From positions 124,001 through 188,000 of the forward strand of contig NZ_JALBGD010000002.1 in the NCBI RefSeq assembly GCF_023507705.1: 64,000 bases of DNA, written 5' to 3'. Below the pieces are notes generated by a model that saw only the letters and a program-made list of their open reading frames with translations, searched no databases and was not told the origin of the DNA. Shown here piece after piece: positions 27,602-36,987 of this stretch (the stretch's first letter is position 1; each line of letters opens with the position of its first letter). A program made the position numbers and the translations under genes. The DNA is from Stappia sp. WLB 29. GTDB lineage: Bacteria > Pseudomonadota > Alphaproteobacteria > Rhizobiales > Stappiaceae.

Positions 27602-27771
27602 GCACCGGAGGAAAGCAACCCGCGCCCGGCCGGGCCACGGTTCTCCAGACGCTTTTGCTGCTCGCGCATCGACAGAGGCAGCGGCGCGGCCTATGTTCGC
27701 CCGCTGAGATGGCTGCCCGGCCAGGGCGGCCTGTCCCGAAATTGCGTGAACAGACAGCAGCGAGGAACCCC

Positions 27772-28563
27772 GTGTCCCTGGAAAACAAGGTTGCCATCGT
27801 CACCGGCGCGGCCGGCGGTATCGGCTACGCCATTGCACGCCGTTTTCTCTCCGACGGCGCCAAGGTGGTCATCGCGGATGTGGACGATGCGCGCGGCGAG
27901 GACGCCGAGGAGGAGCTGAAGGCCCTCGGCGAGGTGCGCTACGTGCATTGCAACGTCGCGGAGAAGCTCGACGTGCGCAACCTGGTGGCGGCGACCCTCG
28001 ATGCCTTCGGCGACATCGATGTGCTGGTGAACAATGCCGGCATCGTCATCGGCGGCGACTTTCTTGATCTCGACGAGGCGGATTTCGACCGCGTGCTGTC
28101 GGTGAACCTGAAGGGCGCGTTCCTGTGCACCCAGGCGGTCGCGCGCCACATGGTCGACAAGGTGGAAGCGGGCGGCGCGCCCGGCGTCATCATCAACATG
28201 TCGTCCGTGAATGCGGTCTTCGCCATCGCCAACCAGGTGCCCTATTCGATCTCCAAGGGCGGCATGAACCAGCTGACCAAGGTCGCGGCGCTGTCGCTGG
28301 CGCCCTACGGCATCCGCGTCAACGGCATCGGCCCCGGCTCGATCATGACCGACATGCTGGCCTCGGTGAATTCGGATAAGGCGGCGCGCATGCGGGTGCT
28401 CTCGCGCACCCCGCTCGGCCGCGTCGGCGAGCCGTCGGAGATCGCCGGTGTCGCCGCGTTCCTCGCCTCGGACGATTCCAGCTACATGACCGGCCAGACG
28501 CTCTATGCCGACGGCGGGCGCCTGCCGCTGAACTACACGGTGCCGGTCGCCGAAGAGGACTGA
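27772..28563 (+). CDS. SDR family NAD(P)-dependent oxidoreductase
   Basis: A 263-residue classical short-chain dehydrogenase/reductase. The cofactor loop is TGAAGGIG, the structural NNAG motif is present, and the catalytic triad is seen as S in NMSSVNAV and YSISK (Y and K). An aspartate after the second strand (VIADVDDA) indicates NAD rather than NADP preference. The substrate is unknown; the sequence resembles the glucose 1-dehydrogenase/3-ketoacyl reductase-like group. The start is a GTG at 27772 behind GAGGA; no in-frame ATG gives the complete fold. It follows prpE by 170 bases and ends at a strong terminator. Confidence 0.9.
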   Translation: MSLENKVAIVTGAAGGIGYAIARRFLSDGAKVVIADVDDARGEDAEEELKALGEVRYVHCNVAEKLDVRNLVAATLDAFGDIDVLVNNAGIVIGGDFLDLDEADFDRVLSVNLKGAFLCTQAVARHMVDKVEAGGAPGVIINMSSVNAVFAIANQVPYSISKGGMNQLTKVAALSLAPYGIRVNGIGPGSIMTDMLASVNSDKAARMRVLSRTPLGRVGEPSEIAGVAAFLASDDSSYMTGQTLYADGGRLPLNYTVPVAEED

Positions 28564-28591
28564 GCCGGCTCCTTGGGTTCGATGCGACAAG

Positions 28592-28623
28592 AAAGGCCGG
28601 GCGCCCGCAGCGCCCGGCCTTTT
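28592..28623 (+). terminator. Rho-independent terminator after the SDR gene
   Basis: A perfect 13-bp stem (28592-28604 with 28610-28622) and 5-base loop CCGCA, ending in TTTT. It is 28 bases after the stop codon and also faces the convergent ABC transporter gene. Confidence 0.85.
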
Positions 28624-28649
28624 CGTGTTCACGGGTGCTCTGGGGCGCT

Positions 28650-30482
<1,833 letters not shown>

Positions 30483-30845
30483 GCTTGTTCTTGCTCTCTG
30501 TTCCTGCCGGATGCCTGGCGGACCATACCGGTTCGAGGCGGCAAGGCCAACCTGCGCAAGCGGTCGCATTTGTCGCGGCAGCCGAGGCGGGCGGGGGCGG
30601 AAACTCGGCTTTGCGGCCTTGTTTTCGGCCGGGGGATGGGGTATAGGCTCGCGCTCAAGGTTTCAGGTGCTGCGCGCTTGCCCGCGTAGCCCGCCAAAGA
30701 ATCCGTGACTTCGTCAAGAAGCTGCGACACGCCGCCACCGGGCGCGCCTGTCCTGCCGGACGGACGGGGACACGCCGACAACTCCAACATGAATGCGCCG
30801 CGCCTCCCCAGGGCCGGTGTAAGCCGCAGGCACGGGGACGAGAAG
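30483..30845. other. Divergent intergenic region, ABC transporter and rpmE
   Basis: About 360 bases. The left part could be coding if the ABC transporter starts at 30569. The right part holds a candidate rpmE promoter (30619-30648) and a leader of about 190 bases. I see no tRNA or other gene. Confidence 0.45.
30619..30648 (+). promoter_or_regulatory. Candidate rpmE promoter
   Basis: CTTGTT (30619-30624) and TATAGG (30643-30648) with an 18-base spacer. Transcription would start near 30655, giving a leader of about 190 bases before rpmE, long enough for autogenous control by L31, though no specific structure was identified. Confidence 0.4.
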
Positions 30846-31070
30846 ATGAAGAAGGACATTCATCCCGACTACCACTCCATCAAGGTGGTCATGACGGACG
30901 GCACCGAGTTCCACACGCGCTCGACCTATGGCGAGGACGGCGACTCGCTGCAGCTCGACATCGATCCGCGCACCCATCCGGCATGGACCGGCGGCGACCG
31001 CCAGCTGATGGACCGCGGCGGCCGCGTCTCGCGCTTCAAGAACAAGTACGCCGGTTTCCTGGGCAACTGA
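30846..31070 (+). CDS. rpmE: 50S ribosomal protein L31, zinc-independent type
   Basis: A 74-residue L31 beginning [19 protein letters not shown] and ending [14 protein letters not shown], both conserved. The CxxC zinc ligands of E. coli L31 are absent: the residues corresponding to the cysteines fall in VVMTDGTEF and DIDPRTHP. L31 contacts both ribosomal subunits across bridge B1. The ATG at 30846 was chosen because it gives the canonical N-terminus; 47 upstream in-frame residues are not conserved. Confidence 0.96.
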   Translation: MKKDIHPDYHSIKVVMTDGTEFHTRSTYGEDGDSLQLDIDPRTHPAWTGGDRQLMDRGGRVSRFKNKYAGFLGN

Positions 31071-31113
31071 TTGCCCGGAAATCCGCTCCGCCCCGTCGGG
31101 TGGTTGCAGACAC

Positions 31114-31150
31114 GAAAAACCCCGGATGCCTCAGGCTCCGGGGTTTTTTC
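31114..31150. terminator. Strong bidirectional terminator after rpmE
   Basis: A 13-bp stem (GAAAAACCCCGGA, 31114-31126, with its complement at 31137-31150) around a 10-base loop, flanked by A- and T-runs on the two sides. It lies 43 bases after the rpmE stop and also faces the convergent rcdA gene. Confidence 0.9.
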
Positions 31151-31224
31151 GTTGCGAGTTGTCCGGTGCGGATCGGGCGGACGGGATGTTCCGAAAAGGC
31201 CCCCCCTTGCGAGGGTGCGCCCGA

Positions 31225-31764
31225 TCAGCCGAGCGTGTTGCGACGTCCGCCGAAGGCGGCGCTGAGCACATCGAGCTGGACCGCGACGGGATTGTCGACC
31301 GGGACCGGCTCGGCGTGGCGGCTCTCGTAGATCATCCTGTCGAGATGCTGGATCCGCTCCTGCAGGCGCACCGAGCGCTCGATCAGATCGCGCAGTTCCT
31401 CGGGCAGTTCCTGCCAGCCGGGACCGCCGCGCGTGGAGGAGAGCGTGTCGAGGCGCACCTTGTTCTTCTCGCTGCCGGCCTGCTCGGCCGACATCTCGCC
31501 CTCGTTGACGGCGCGCTGGAGCAGCAGCCAGGAGGCCATCTGCATCAGCCGCGTCGTCAGGCGCATCGATTCCGTCGCATAGGCGAGGGACCCTGCACGC
31601 GGCAGCGACTTCGACTGCACCCGCCCTTCGCCGTCGAGATAGGCGGCGGTCTCCTCGACCAGGGCCATTCCGTCCCGGAAGAGAGCGGAGAACATCTCCG
31701 AATTGGCGAGCCGGTCGGCGAAGTCGATGGTGCTTCGCCGCGTGGATGAGAACCAGTCCGTCAT
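31225..31764 (-). CDS. rcdA: RcdA-like regulator of CtrA degradation (DUF1465)
   Basis: A 179-residue protein of the DUF1465 family. In Caulobacter, RcdA is an adaptor that works with CpdR and PopA to deliver CtrA to the ClpXP protease at the cell-cycle transition. The helical core RLANSEMFSALFRDGMALVEETAAYL is well conserved, as are the MRLTTRLMQMASWLLLQRAV and LPEELRDLIERS helices. The start at 31764 has an AGGAGG site 9 bases upstream. It is separated from the DUF1192 gene by about 430 bases of AT-rich DNA. Function by family; whether the Caulobacter role is conserved here is an inference. Confidence 0.88.
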   Translation of the reverse strand: MTDWFSSTRRSTIDFADRLANSEMFSALFRDGMALVEETAAYLDGEGRVQSKSLPRAGSLAYATESMRLTTRLMQMASWLLLQRAVNEGEMSAEQAGSEKNKVRLDTLSSTRGGPGWQELPEELRDLIERSVRLQERIQHLDRMIYESRHAEPVPVDNPVAVQLDVLSAAFGGRRNTLG

Positions 31765-32196
31765 GCGCCAGTGCCTCCTGTCCAGCTTTGTCTCAATACC
31801 TGGCGACCGCGGAACCTGCCGGCGCTTCTGCGAGGCCTTGGCACGGCAATTGTCCCAAATCTGGGCACTGCGGTCGGGTCAAAGTGTATCTTGCAATCGG
31901 CGTGCCAGACCGTCTGGCGCAGGCGGACAGCACGCAACAGGGGATACACCGAAGGAGCCGGCAAAAAAAGAGCCGCGGTGTCCGCGGCTCGAAGTCATTA
32001 ACAGGGAGGCGTCAAACAGAGTGGACAGGAGCCACTCGAAATCCAGATGACTGGATACCCACAGTTATGAATTAGAAAGCTTAATAAATAGTAAATGACT
32101 AAAGTTTTAATGAATCTGCTTGCCTGACGCGAGGACGCTCAAAGTCAAATTTGAAGTAAATAGCGTGGGTTAACTATGGTGTCGCCGGTTGCGCGG
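31765..32196. other. AT-rich intergenic region between rcdA and DUF1192 gene
   Basis: 432 bases. The segment from about 32050 to 32175 is unusually AT-rich for this genome. A minus-strand terminator lies at 31963-31990. No ORF of coding character is present. It must contain the rcdA promoter, and may encode a small RNA on the minus strand ending at the terminator (see findings). Confidence 0.5.
31963..31990 (-). terminator. Minus-strand rho-independent terminator in the rcdA-DUF1192 gap
   Basis: A 9-bp perfect stem (GAGCCGCGG/CCGCGGCTC, 31970-31978 with 31982-31990) with a 3-base loop, followed on the minus strand by seven T residues (31963-31969). It is about 200 bases after the DUF1192 stop, so it ends either a long 3' untranslated region or an independent small transcript. 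Confidence 0.85.
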
Positions 32197-32391
32197 TCAC
32201 TTGCGGAACAGGGCGTCGGCAGCCGCAAGCACGCCGCCGCGCGCATCCCGCTCCCGTTCGGTGCGGGAAATCTCTTCTGTCAAGCGTTCAATGCGCAGCG
32301 TCAATTCATCCACAGACAGTCGCGACAGGTCTTCGCCCACCACGACCACGGCAGCCACTGTGATCGGCTTCGAATCGAACTCGTCCCGCAT
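32197..32391 (-). CDS. DUF1192 family small protein
   Basis: A 64-residue protein. The C-terminal part GEDLSRLSVDELTLRIERLTEEISRTE followed by AADALFRK matches the DUF1192 family, a short acidic helical protein widespread in alphaproteobacteria with no known function. The ATG at 32391 gives MRDEFDSKP; an in-frame start 75 bases upstream would add an unconserved, proline-rich stretch. The AADALF(F/R)K end is the most conserved feature. Confidence 0.8.
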   Translation of the reverse strand: MRDEFDSKPITVAAVVVVGEDLSRLSVDELTLRIERLTEEISRTERERDARGGVLAAADALFRK

Positions 32392-32530
32392 TTTGCGCGT
32401 TCCCTCTTGCGTCCCCGCAGCGCCTCGACCCGGGACAGGATGTGCACCCAAGTGCGTGCGCGTCAATTGTCAGGCCTTGCGGGACGTCTTAAACCGGGAC
32501 ACGACAATGGCCCGAAGAAGGATTGGCACG

Positions 32531-33541
32531 ATGAGCGACACGCCACGCATGATGACGGCAATCGGTTTCGAGACACCCGGCGGGCCCGATGTGCTGGCGC
32601 CGATGCAGCGCCCGGTGCCGGCCGCCGCCGCCGGCGAGGTGCTGATCCGTGTCGAGGCCGCCGGCGTCAACCGTCCCGACGTCATCCAGCGCATGGGCCA
32701 CTATCCCCCGCCGCCGGGCGTCACGGACATTCCCGGTCTCGAGGTCGCGGGCACGGTCGTTGCGCTCGGCCCCGATGTCTCGGGCATCGCGGCGGGCGAC
32801 AAGGTTTGCGCCCTGGTTCCGGGCGGAGGCTATGCCGAGTATGTGGCGGCCCCGGCCGGAAGCGTGCTGCCGGTTCCTTCGGGCCTGTCCATGGCCGAGG
32901 CGGCGGCGCTGCCCGAGACCTTCTTCACCGTGTGGACCAATGTGTTCGACCGGGTGGGGCTGAAGGCCGGCGAGCGGTTCCTGGTGCATGGCGGCACGTC
33001 CGGTATCGGCACGACGGCGATCCAGCTGGCGAAGGCCTTCGGCGCGGAAGTCTTCACCACGGTCGGCTCGGACGAAAAGGCCGAGGCCGTGCGCAAGCTC
33101 GGCGCGGACCATGCGATCAACTACAACAAGACCGATTTCGTCGAGGCGGTGCTGGAAGCGACCGGCGGCCACGGCGTCGAGGTGATCCTCGACATGGTCG
33201 GCGGCGACTATGTGGAGCGGAACTGGAAGGTGGCGGCCGTCGAGGGACGGATCTGCCAGATCGCGACGCTGAACGGGGTTGCCGAGAACGTCAATTTCTC
33301 GCGATTGATGGTCAAGCGGCTGGTCCATACGGGCTCGACGCTGCGCCCGCGCGAGGCCGCTTTCAAGGCGGCGATCGCTGCCCGCCTGCGCGAAAAGGTA
33401 TGGCCGCTGATCGAGGCGGGTACGGTGCGGCCGGTGATGGATTCGACCTTTCCTCTCGCGGAAGCCGCTGCGGCACATGCGCGAATGGAGAGCTCCGGAC
33501 ACATCGGAAAGATCGTGCTTTTGACGGGAGCCGCGACGTGA
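32531..33541 (+). CDS. NAD(P)H-quinone oxidoreductase, zinc-independent MDR family
   Basis: A 336-residue member of the quinone oxidoreductase (QOR) branch of the medium-chain dehydrogenase/reductase superfamily, which reduces quinones or alpha,beta-unsaturated carbonyls with NADPH. The N-terminal GroES-like domain carries EAAGVNRPDVIQRMGHYPPPPG. The Rossmann loop is VHGGTSGIGTTAIQLAKAFGA, and there are no zinc-ligand cysteines. The ATG at 32531 is preceded by GAAGGA. It is divergent from DUF1192 and runs toward trcR, 135 bases downstream. Confidence 0.92.
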   Translation: MSDTPRMMTAIGFETPGGPDVLAPMQRPVPAAAAGEVLIRVEAAGVNRPDVIQRMGHYPPPPGVTDIPGLEVAGTVVALGPDVSGIAAGDKVCALVPGGGYAEYVAAPAGSVLPVPSGLSMAEAAALPETFFTVWTNVFDRVGLKAGERFLVHGGTSGIGTTAIQLAKAFGAEVFTTVGSDEKAEAVRKLGADHAINYNKTDFVEAVLEATGGHGVEVILDMVGGDYVERNWKVAAVEGRICQIATLNGVAENVNFSRLMVKRLVHTGSTLRPREAAFKAAIAARLREKVWPLIEAGTVRPVMDSTFPLAEAAAAHARMESSGHIGKIVLLTGAAT

Positions 33542-33675
33542 TCCATGTTTGATTTCATGGCGGGGAGCGCGTATAAGCCTTGCAGTTCCCCTTCCATGCG
33601 ACAGATGATTTTGGCTTTGCCGGCTCCTGCGCTCACGAGTGCGGTTCCCGGCGGAGCGAACAGGAGGCATTACAC

Positions 33676-34401
33676 ATGGCGACAACTCCCTTGATGCCCA
33701 AGGCGACGGCCGTGTGGCTCGTGGACAACACGTCTCTCAGCTTCGACCAGATTGCCGATTTCTGCAAACTCCACCCCCTCGAGGTGAAGGCGATTGCCGA
33801 CGGCGAGGCCGCCCAGGGCATCAAGGGCCTCGATCCGGTGATGACCGGCCAGCTCACCCGTGAGGAGATCGAGAAGGCACAGGGCGACACGGGCTACCGG
33901 CTGAAGCTGCAGGAGCCGAAGACTCGCGTGCCGGAGAGCAAGCGCAAGGGACCGCGCTACACGCCGGTGTCGCGCCGCCAGGATCGTCCGAACGCGATCC
34001 TGTGGCTGGTGCGCAACCACCCGGAGCTGAAGGATTCGCAGATCATGCGCATGGTCGGCACGACCAAGCCGACGATCCTGGCGATCCGCGAGCGCACCCA
34101 TTGGAACTCCAACAACCTGACCCCGATGGATCCGGTGACGCTCGGCCTGTGCAGCCAGATCGAGCTCGACATGGAAGTCGAGAAGGCCTCGAAGAACCTG
34201 CCGCCGCGTCCCGAGGAGGAGCACTACGAGGAGACGCTGCTGCCGGTCGACGAGACCACCTCGGAGGACGCGATGGCAGCTGCCTTCGCCCGTCCCGCTC
34301 CCTCGCAGCCGAAGGACGAGGAGATCGACGCCGACGCGGTGTTCGCCAAGCTCAACTCTCTTAAGGGCAAGCCCCGCGACGAGAACGAGGACGACTATTA
34401 A
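33676..34401 (+). CDS. trcR: TrcR-like cell-cycle transcriptional regulator (DUF1013)
   Basis: A 241-residue protein of the DUF1013 family, now named TrcR, a conserved alphaproteobacterial cell-cycle transcription factor. The N-terminus PKATAVWLVDNTSLSFDQIADFCKLHPLEVKAIADGE looks like a helix-turn-helix. A second helical unit in the middle is RPNAILWLVRNHPELKDSQIMRMVGTTKPTILAIRERTHWN, also recognition-helix-like. The last 60 residues are acidic and low-complexity (PRDENEDDY end). The ATG at 33676 has an AGGAGG site. It ends at a strong terminator shared with the convergent OmpA/MotB-like gene. Confidence 0.9.
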   Translation: MATTPLMPKATAVWLVDNTSLSFDQIADFCKLHPLEVKAIADGEAAQGIKGLDPVMTGQLTREEIEKAQGDTGYRLKLQEPKTRVPESKRKGPRYTPVSRRQDRPNAILWLVRNHPELKDSQIMRMVGTTKPTILAIRERTHWNSNNLTPMDPVTLGLCSQIELDMEVEKASKNLPPRPEEEHYEETLLPVDETTSEDAMAAAFARPAPSQPKDEEIDADAVFAKLNSLKGKPRDENEDDY

Positions 34402-34471
34402 GTCGTTTGCGGCGCTCCACTGATAGGTTTTTCGACCTGGTTGCGCGCCGATTTGAGCGATTTTCGATAAA

Positions 34472-34504
34472 AAAAGGCCGTTTCCGGATCGGAAACGGCC
34501 TTTT
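34472..34504. terminator. Strong bidirectional terminator between trcR and the OmpA/MotB-like gene
   Basis: A perfect 15-bp stem (34472-34486 with 34490-34504) with a GAT loop, an A-run before it and T-run after it. It serves both convergent genes. Confidence 0.9.
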
Positions 34505-34549
34505 GCATTTTTCAGGCCCGGAAAACGGCGCCAGTCGGCGCCCAGGCGA

Positions 34550-35581
34550 TCAGCGCTCGGTCAGCTTCAGCTCGATGCGGCGGTTGCGGGCAAGCGCTTC
34601 GTCGCTGTCGCCTTCCTCCAGCGGCTGGAATTCGCCGAAGCCGGCGGCGACCAGGCGCTTGGGGTCGACGCCCTGGTCGATCAGGTAGCGCACCACCGAG
34701 ATCGCGCGCGCCGCCGAGAGCTCCCAGTTGTTGCGGAAGCGCCCGGTTCCCGACAGGGGACGAGCATCGGTGTGGCCGTCGACGCGCAGGACCCAGTTGA
34801 TCTCCGCCGGGATCTGGATGGCGAGCTCCTTGATCGCGTCGGCGAGTTTCTGCAGCTCCTCCTCGCCCGCCGGATTGATCGTCTCCGCGCCGGAGGAGAA
34901 CAGCACTTCCGACTGGAACACGAAGCGGTCGCCGACGACGCGGATGTCCGAGCGCTGGGACAGGATCTCGCGCAGGCGGCCGAAGAAGTCGGAGCGGTAG
35001 CGCGACAGTTCCTGCACGCGCTGCGCCAGCGCCACGTTCAGCCGGCGGCCGAGATCGGCGATCTTCGCCTGGCTTTCGCGATCGCGTCCTTCCGAGGCAT
35101 CGAGCGCATCGTCCAGCGCGGCGATCTGGCGGCGCAGGGCGGAAATCTGCTGGTTCAGCAGCTCGACCTGGGACAGGGCGCGCTGGGAGAGCCGGCGCTC
35201 TTCCTCCAGCGCGCTTTCCATCCCGGCAAGGGCGCCGCCGGTCTGGCTGGCGCGATCGGAAGAGGCGTCGAGCAGACCCTGCAGGCGCTGCTGCTCGGCC
35301 TCGGCGTCGGTCAGGTTGGCGGTGAGGGTGGCGATGGTGTCCTGTAGGTCGCGGCTTCCGGCCCGCTCCAGCGCCAGCAACTCGGTCAGCTCCGAGATCT
35401 GGGCGTTGAGGCGGTTGAGGACGGTGTCGCGGCCCGACAGTTGCTGTCCGAGGAAGAACTGGGCGAGCACGAAGATGGACAGCAGGAAGATGATGACCAG
35501 CAGCAGCGATGCCATGGCATCGACGAAGCCGGGCCAGTAGTCCGTCCGTCCGTCCCGCCGCCTCATTCGCGTGCCGGCCAT
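34550..35581 (-). CDS. OmpA/MotB-like peptidoglycan-binding membrane protein
   Basis: A 343-residue protein with one N-terminal transmembrane helix (about residues 22-44, MASLLLVIIFLLSIFVLAQFF), preceded by a MotB/ExbD-like DYWPGFVDAM motif whose aspartate could be the proton-binding residue. A coiled coil runs from about residue 55 to 185. The C-terminal OmpA/MotB peptidoglycan-binding domain includes LRVDGHTDARPLSG and SAARAISVVRYLIDQGVDPKRLVAAGFGEFQP. The pairing with the adjacent MotA/TolQ-like gene suggests a proton-driven complex that engages the cell wall, but without flagellar genes nearby it is probably not a flagellar stator. Confidence 0.85.
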   Translation of the reverse strand: MAGTRMRRRDGRTDYWPGFVDAMASLLLVIIFLLSIFVLAQFFLGQQLSGRDTVLNRLNAQISELTELLALERAGSRDLQDTIATLTANLTDAEAEQQRLQGLLDASSDRASQTGGALAGMESALEEERRLSQRALSQVELLNQQISALRRQIAALDDALDASEGRDRESQAKIADLGRRLNVALAQRVQELSRYRSDFFGRLREILSQRSDIRVVGDRFVFQSEVLFSSGAETINPAGEEELQKLADAIKELAIQIPAEINWVLRVDGHTDARPLSGTGRFRNNWELSAARAISVVRYLIDQGVDPKRLVAAGFGEFQPLEEGDSDEALARNRRIELKLTER

Positions 35582-35584
35582 GGT

Positions 35585-35859
35585 CTACAGCCCTTTCGGC
35601 CAGTTGGAAGTCAAGTCTGCTTCCCGATTGGGATGGCGATCCGGCGTCGAAACGGTCGCCGCGCGATGCTTTTGCATCAGGCAAGACAGGTTCGGCGTCG
35701 GGCGCCCGCCAATCGGAAGCCCTGCGGGACGGGCGATCTTGCGCCAATTCCAGCGCAAAGCCCCTTGTCCGTATCCAGATACGGTCTGCGTGCCTTCGCT
35801 TGACCTTGCCACAAAATCGCTCCGTCAGAATGGGTTCGAACTGGCCGAAAGGGCTCTAG
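35585..35859. repeat. 23-bp inverted repeat bounding the gap between the MotA-like and MotB-like genes
   Basis: The sequence 35585-35607 recurs inverted at 35837-35859. The core of 17 bases (35589-35605 and 35839-35855) is perfect and the full 23 bases match at 21 positions. The two copies enclose about 230 bases that fill the space between the two genes of an apparent operon. No target duplication is visible outside the arms. The arms could form a long-range stem in the transcript, mark an invertible or mobile segment, or be a chance pair of repeats. Confidence 0.6.
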
Positions 35860-35875
35860 CTCCCGGCGAGGCGGC

Positions 35876-36883
35876 TCATTTGGCCTCGTCCTTGATCCGT
35901 TCGAAGGCGGTGGACATGGTCTTCAGCAGGTGCTCGATGCGCTTTTGCTGCTCGGACTGCTCGTCCGCCCAGTCGCGCATCATCTGCTGTTCGCTGCGCA
36001 CATGCTGGACGAGGCCCTGGATGCCTTCCGCGAGATTGGCCATGGCAACGGCGGCGTTGCGTCCCGCGCCGCCTCCACCGCCCCCCTCGGCAACGGCCTT
36101 GCGCAGGTTGTCGATGGCAAAGCGCAGCTCGACGAGGCCGGAGCCGCCGCCGGCGCTGTCCTCCGGCTCGATGTCGGTGAGGGTGGTCAGCCAGTCTTCC
36201 AGCTCGTTGTAGAAGCGGTTCTGCGCCTGGCCGGCCTGCAGGTCGAGAAAGCCGAGGATGAGCGATCCGGTAAGGCCGAACAGCGAGGACGAGAAGGCGG
36301 TGCCCATGCCCGCAAGCGGGGCCTCGAGGCCCGCCTTGAGGTCCTCGAAGATGACGTTGGCATCGCCCGAGCCGACGTCGAGGCTCTGGATCGTCACGTT
36401 GACCGAGCCGACGGTCTGCAGCAGGCCCCAGAAGGTGCCGAGCAGGCCGAGAAAGACGAGCAGGCCGGTCAGGTAGCGCGCCATCTCGCGCGCCTCATCA
36501 AGGCGCATGCCGATGGAATCGAGGATCGAGCGGGTCGTCGCGGGCGACAGGATCGTGTCGCCGGCGCGGTTGCCGAGCAGCGTCGCCATCGGCGCCAGCA
36601 GCACAGGCGGGCGGCGAACCTCGATGCCCGGGTCGCCGAGCCGGAAGCCGTTCACCCAGTTCACCTCCGGCATCAGGCGGATCACCTGGCGGATGGCGAG
36701 CAGGATGCCGACCAGGCCGGTGCCGATGATCAGCCCGTTGAGACCGGGATTGCTCATGAAGGCGGAGGAGATCTGGCGGTAGAGGATCAGCGCGATGAAC
36801 GCGACCACCGCCAGGAAGATGATCATCCGGATCAGATAGACCCAGGGACTGGACAGGCTGTACGGATCATAGGCACGCGCCAT
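35876..36883 (-). CDS. MotA/TolQ/ExbB-like proton channel family protein
   Basis: A 335-residue membrane protein of the MotA/TolQ/ExbB superfamily. Two N-terminal helices (about 18-36 and 52-68) are followed by a cytoplasmic domain and the conserved channel helices: LTGLLVFLGLLGTFWGLLQTVG and PLAGMGTAFSSSLFGLTGSLILGF, which match the superfamily's GTFWG and G-rich motifs. The C-terminus is a glycine linker (AEGGGGGGAGR) and a helical, glutamine-rich coiled coil. It lies upstream of the OmpA/MotB-like gene with a 294-base gap containing the inverted repeat, and is 104 bases from suhB. Motif and pairing imply a proton-channel role; no flagellar context exists. Confidence 0.85.
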   Translation of the reverse strand: MARAYDPYSLSSPWVYLIRMIIFLAVVAFIALILYRQISSAFMSNPGLNGLIIGTGLVGILLAIRQVIRLMPEVNWVNGFRLGDPGIEVRRPPVLLAPMATLLGNRAGDTILSPATTRSILDSIGMRLDEAREMARYLTGLLVFLGLLGTFWGLLQTVGSVNVTIQSLDVGSGDANVIFEDLKAGLEAPLAGMGTAFSSSLFGLTGSLILGFLDLQAGQAQNRFYNELEDWLTTLTDIEPEDSAGGGSGLVELRFAIDNLRKAVAEGGGGGGAGRNAAVAMANLAEGIQGLVQHVRSEQQMMRDWADEQSEQQKRIEHLLKTMSTAFERIKDEAK

Positions 36884-36987
36884 GACGGCTTGTCTTCTCC
36901 CTGTTGAGGACAAGCCCTTGATAGCGTGATTTTCACCGGCCTGAAAAGCCGTAATGTCGGCGGGGCGTCCTGCCGCAGGGGCAGCCG

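Noticed and set aside
26377-27771. Upstream open frame continuous with the SDR dehydrogenase
   Set aside because: Only the part from the GTG at 27772 resembles an SDR. The earlier part is an out-of-frame shadow of prpE and has no ribosome-binding site.
32075-32105. TTAA-N7-TAAA in the AT-rich gap near rcdA considered as a CtrA box
   Set aside because: It has a mismatched half-site in a locally AT-rich segment, where such patterns are expected by chance.
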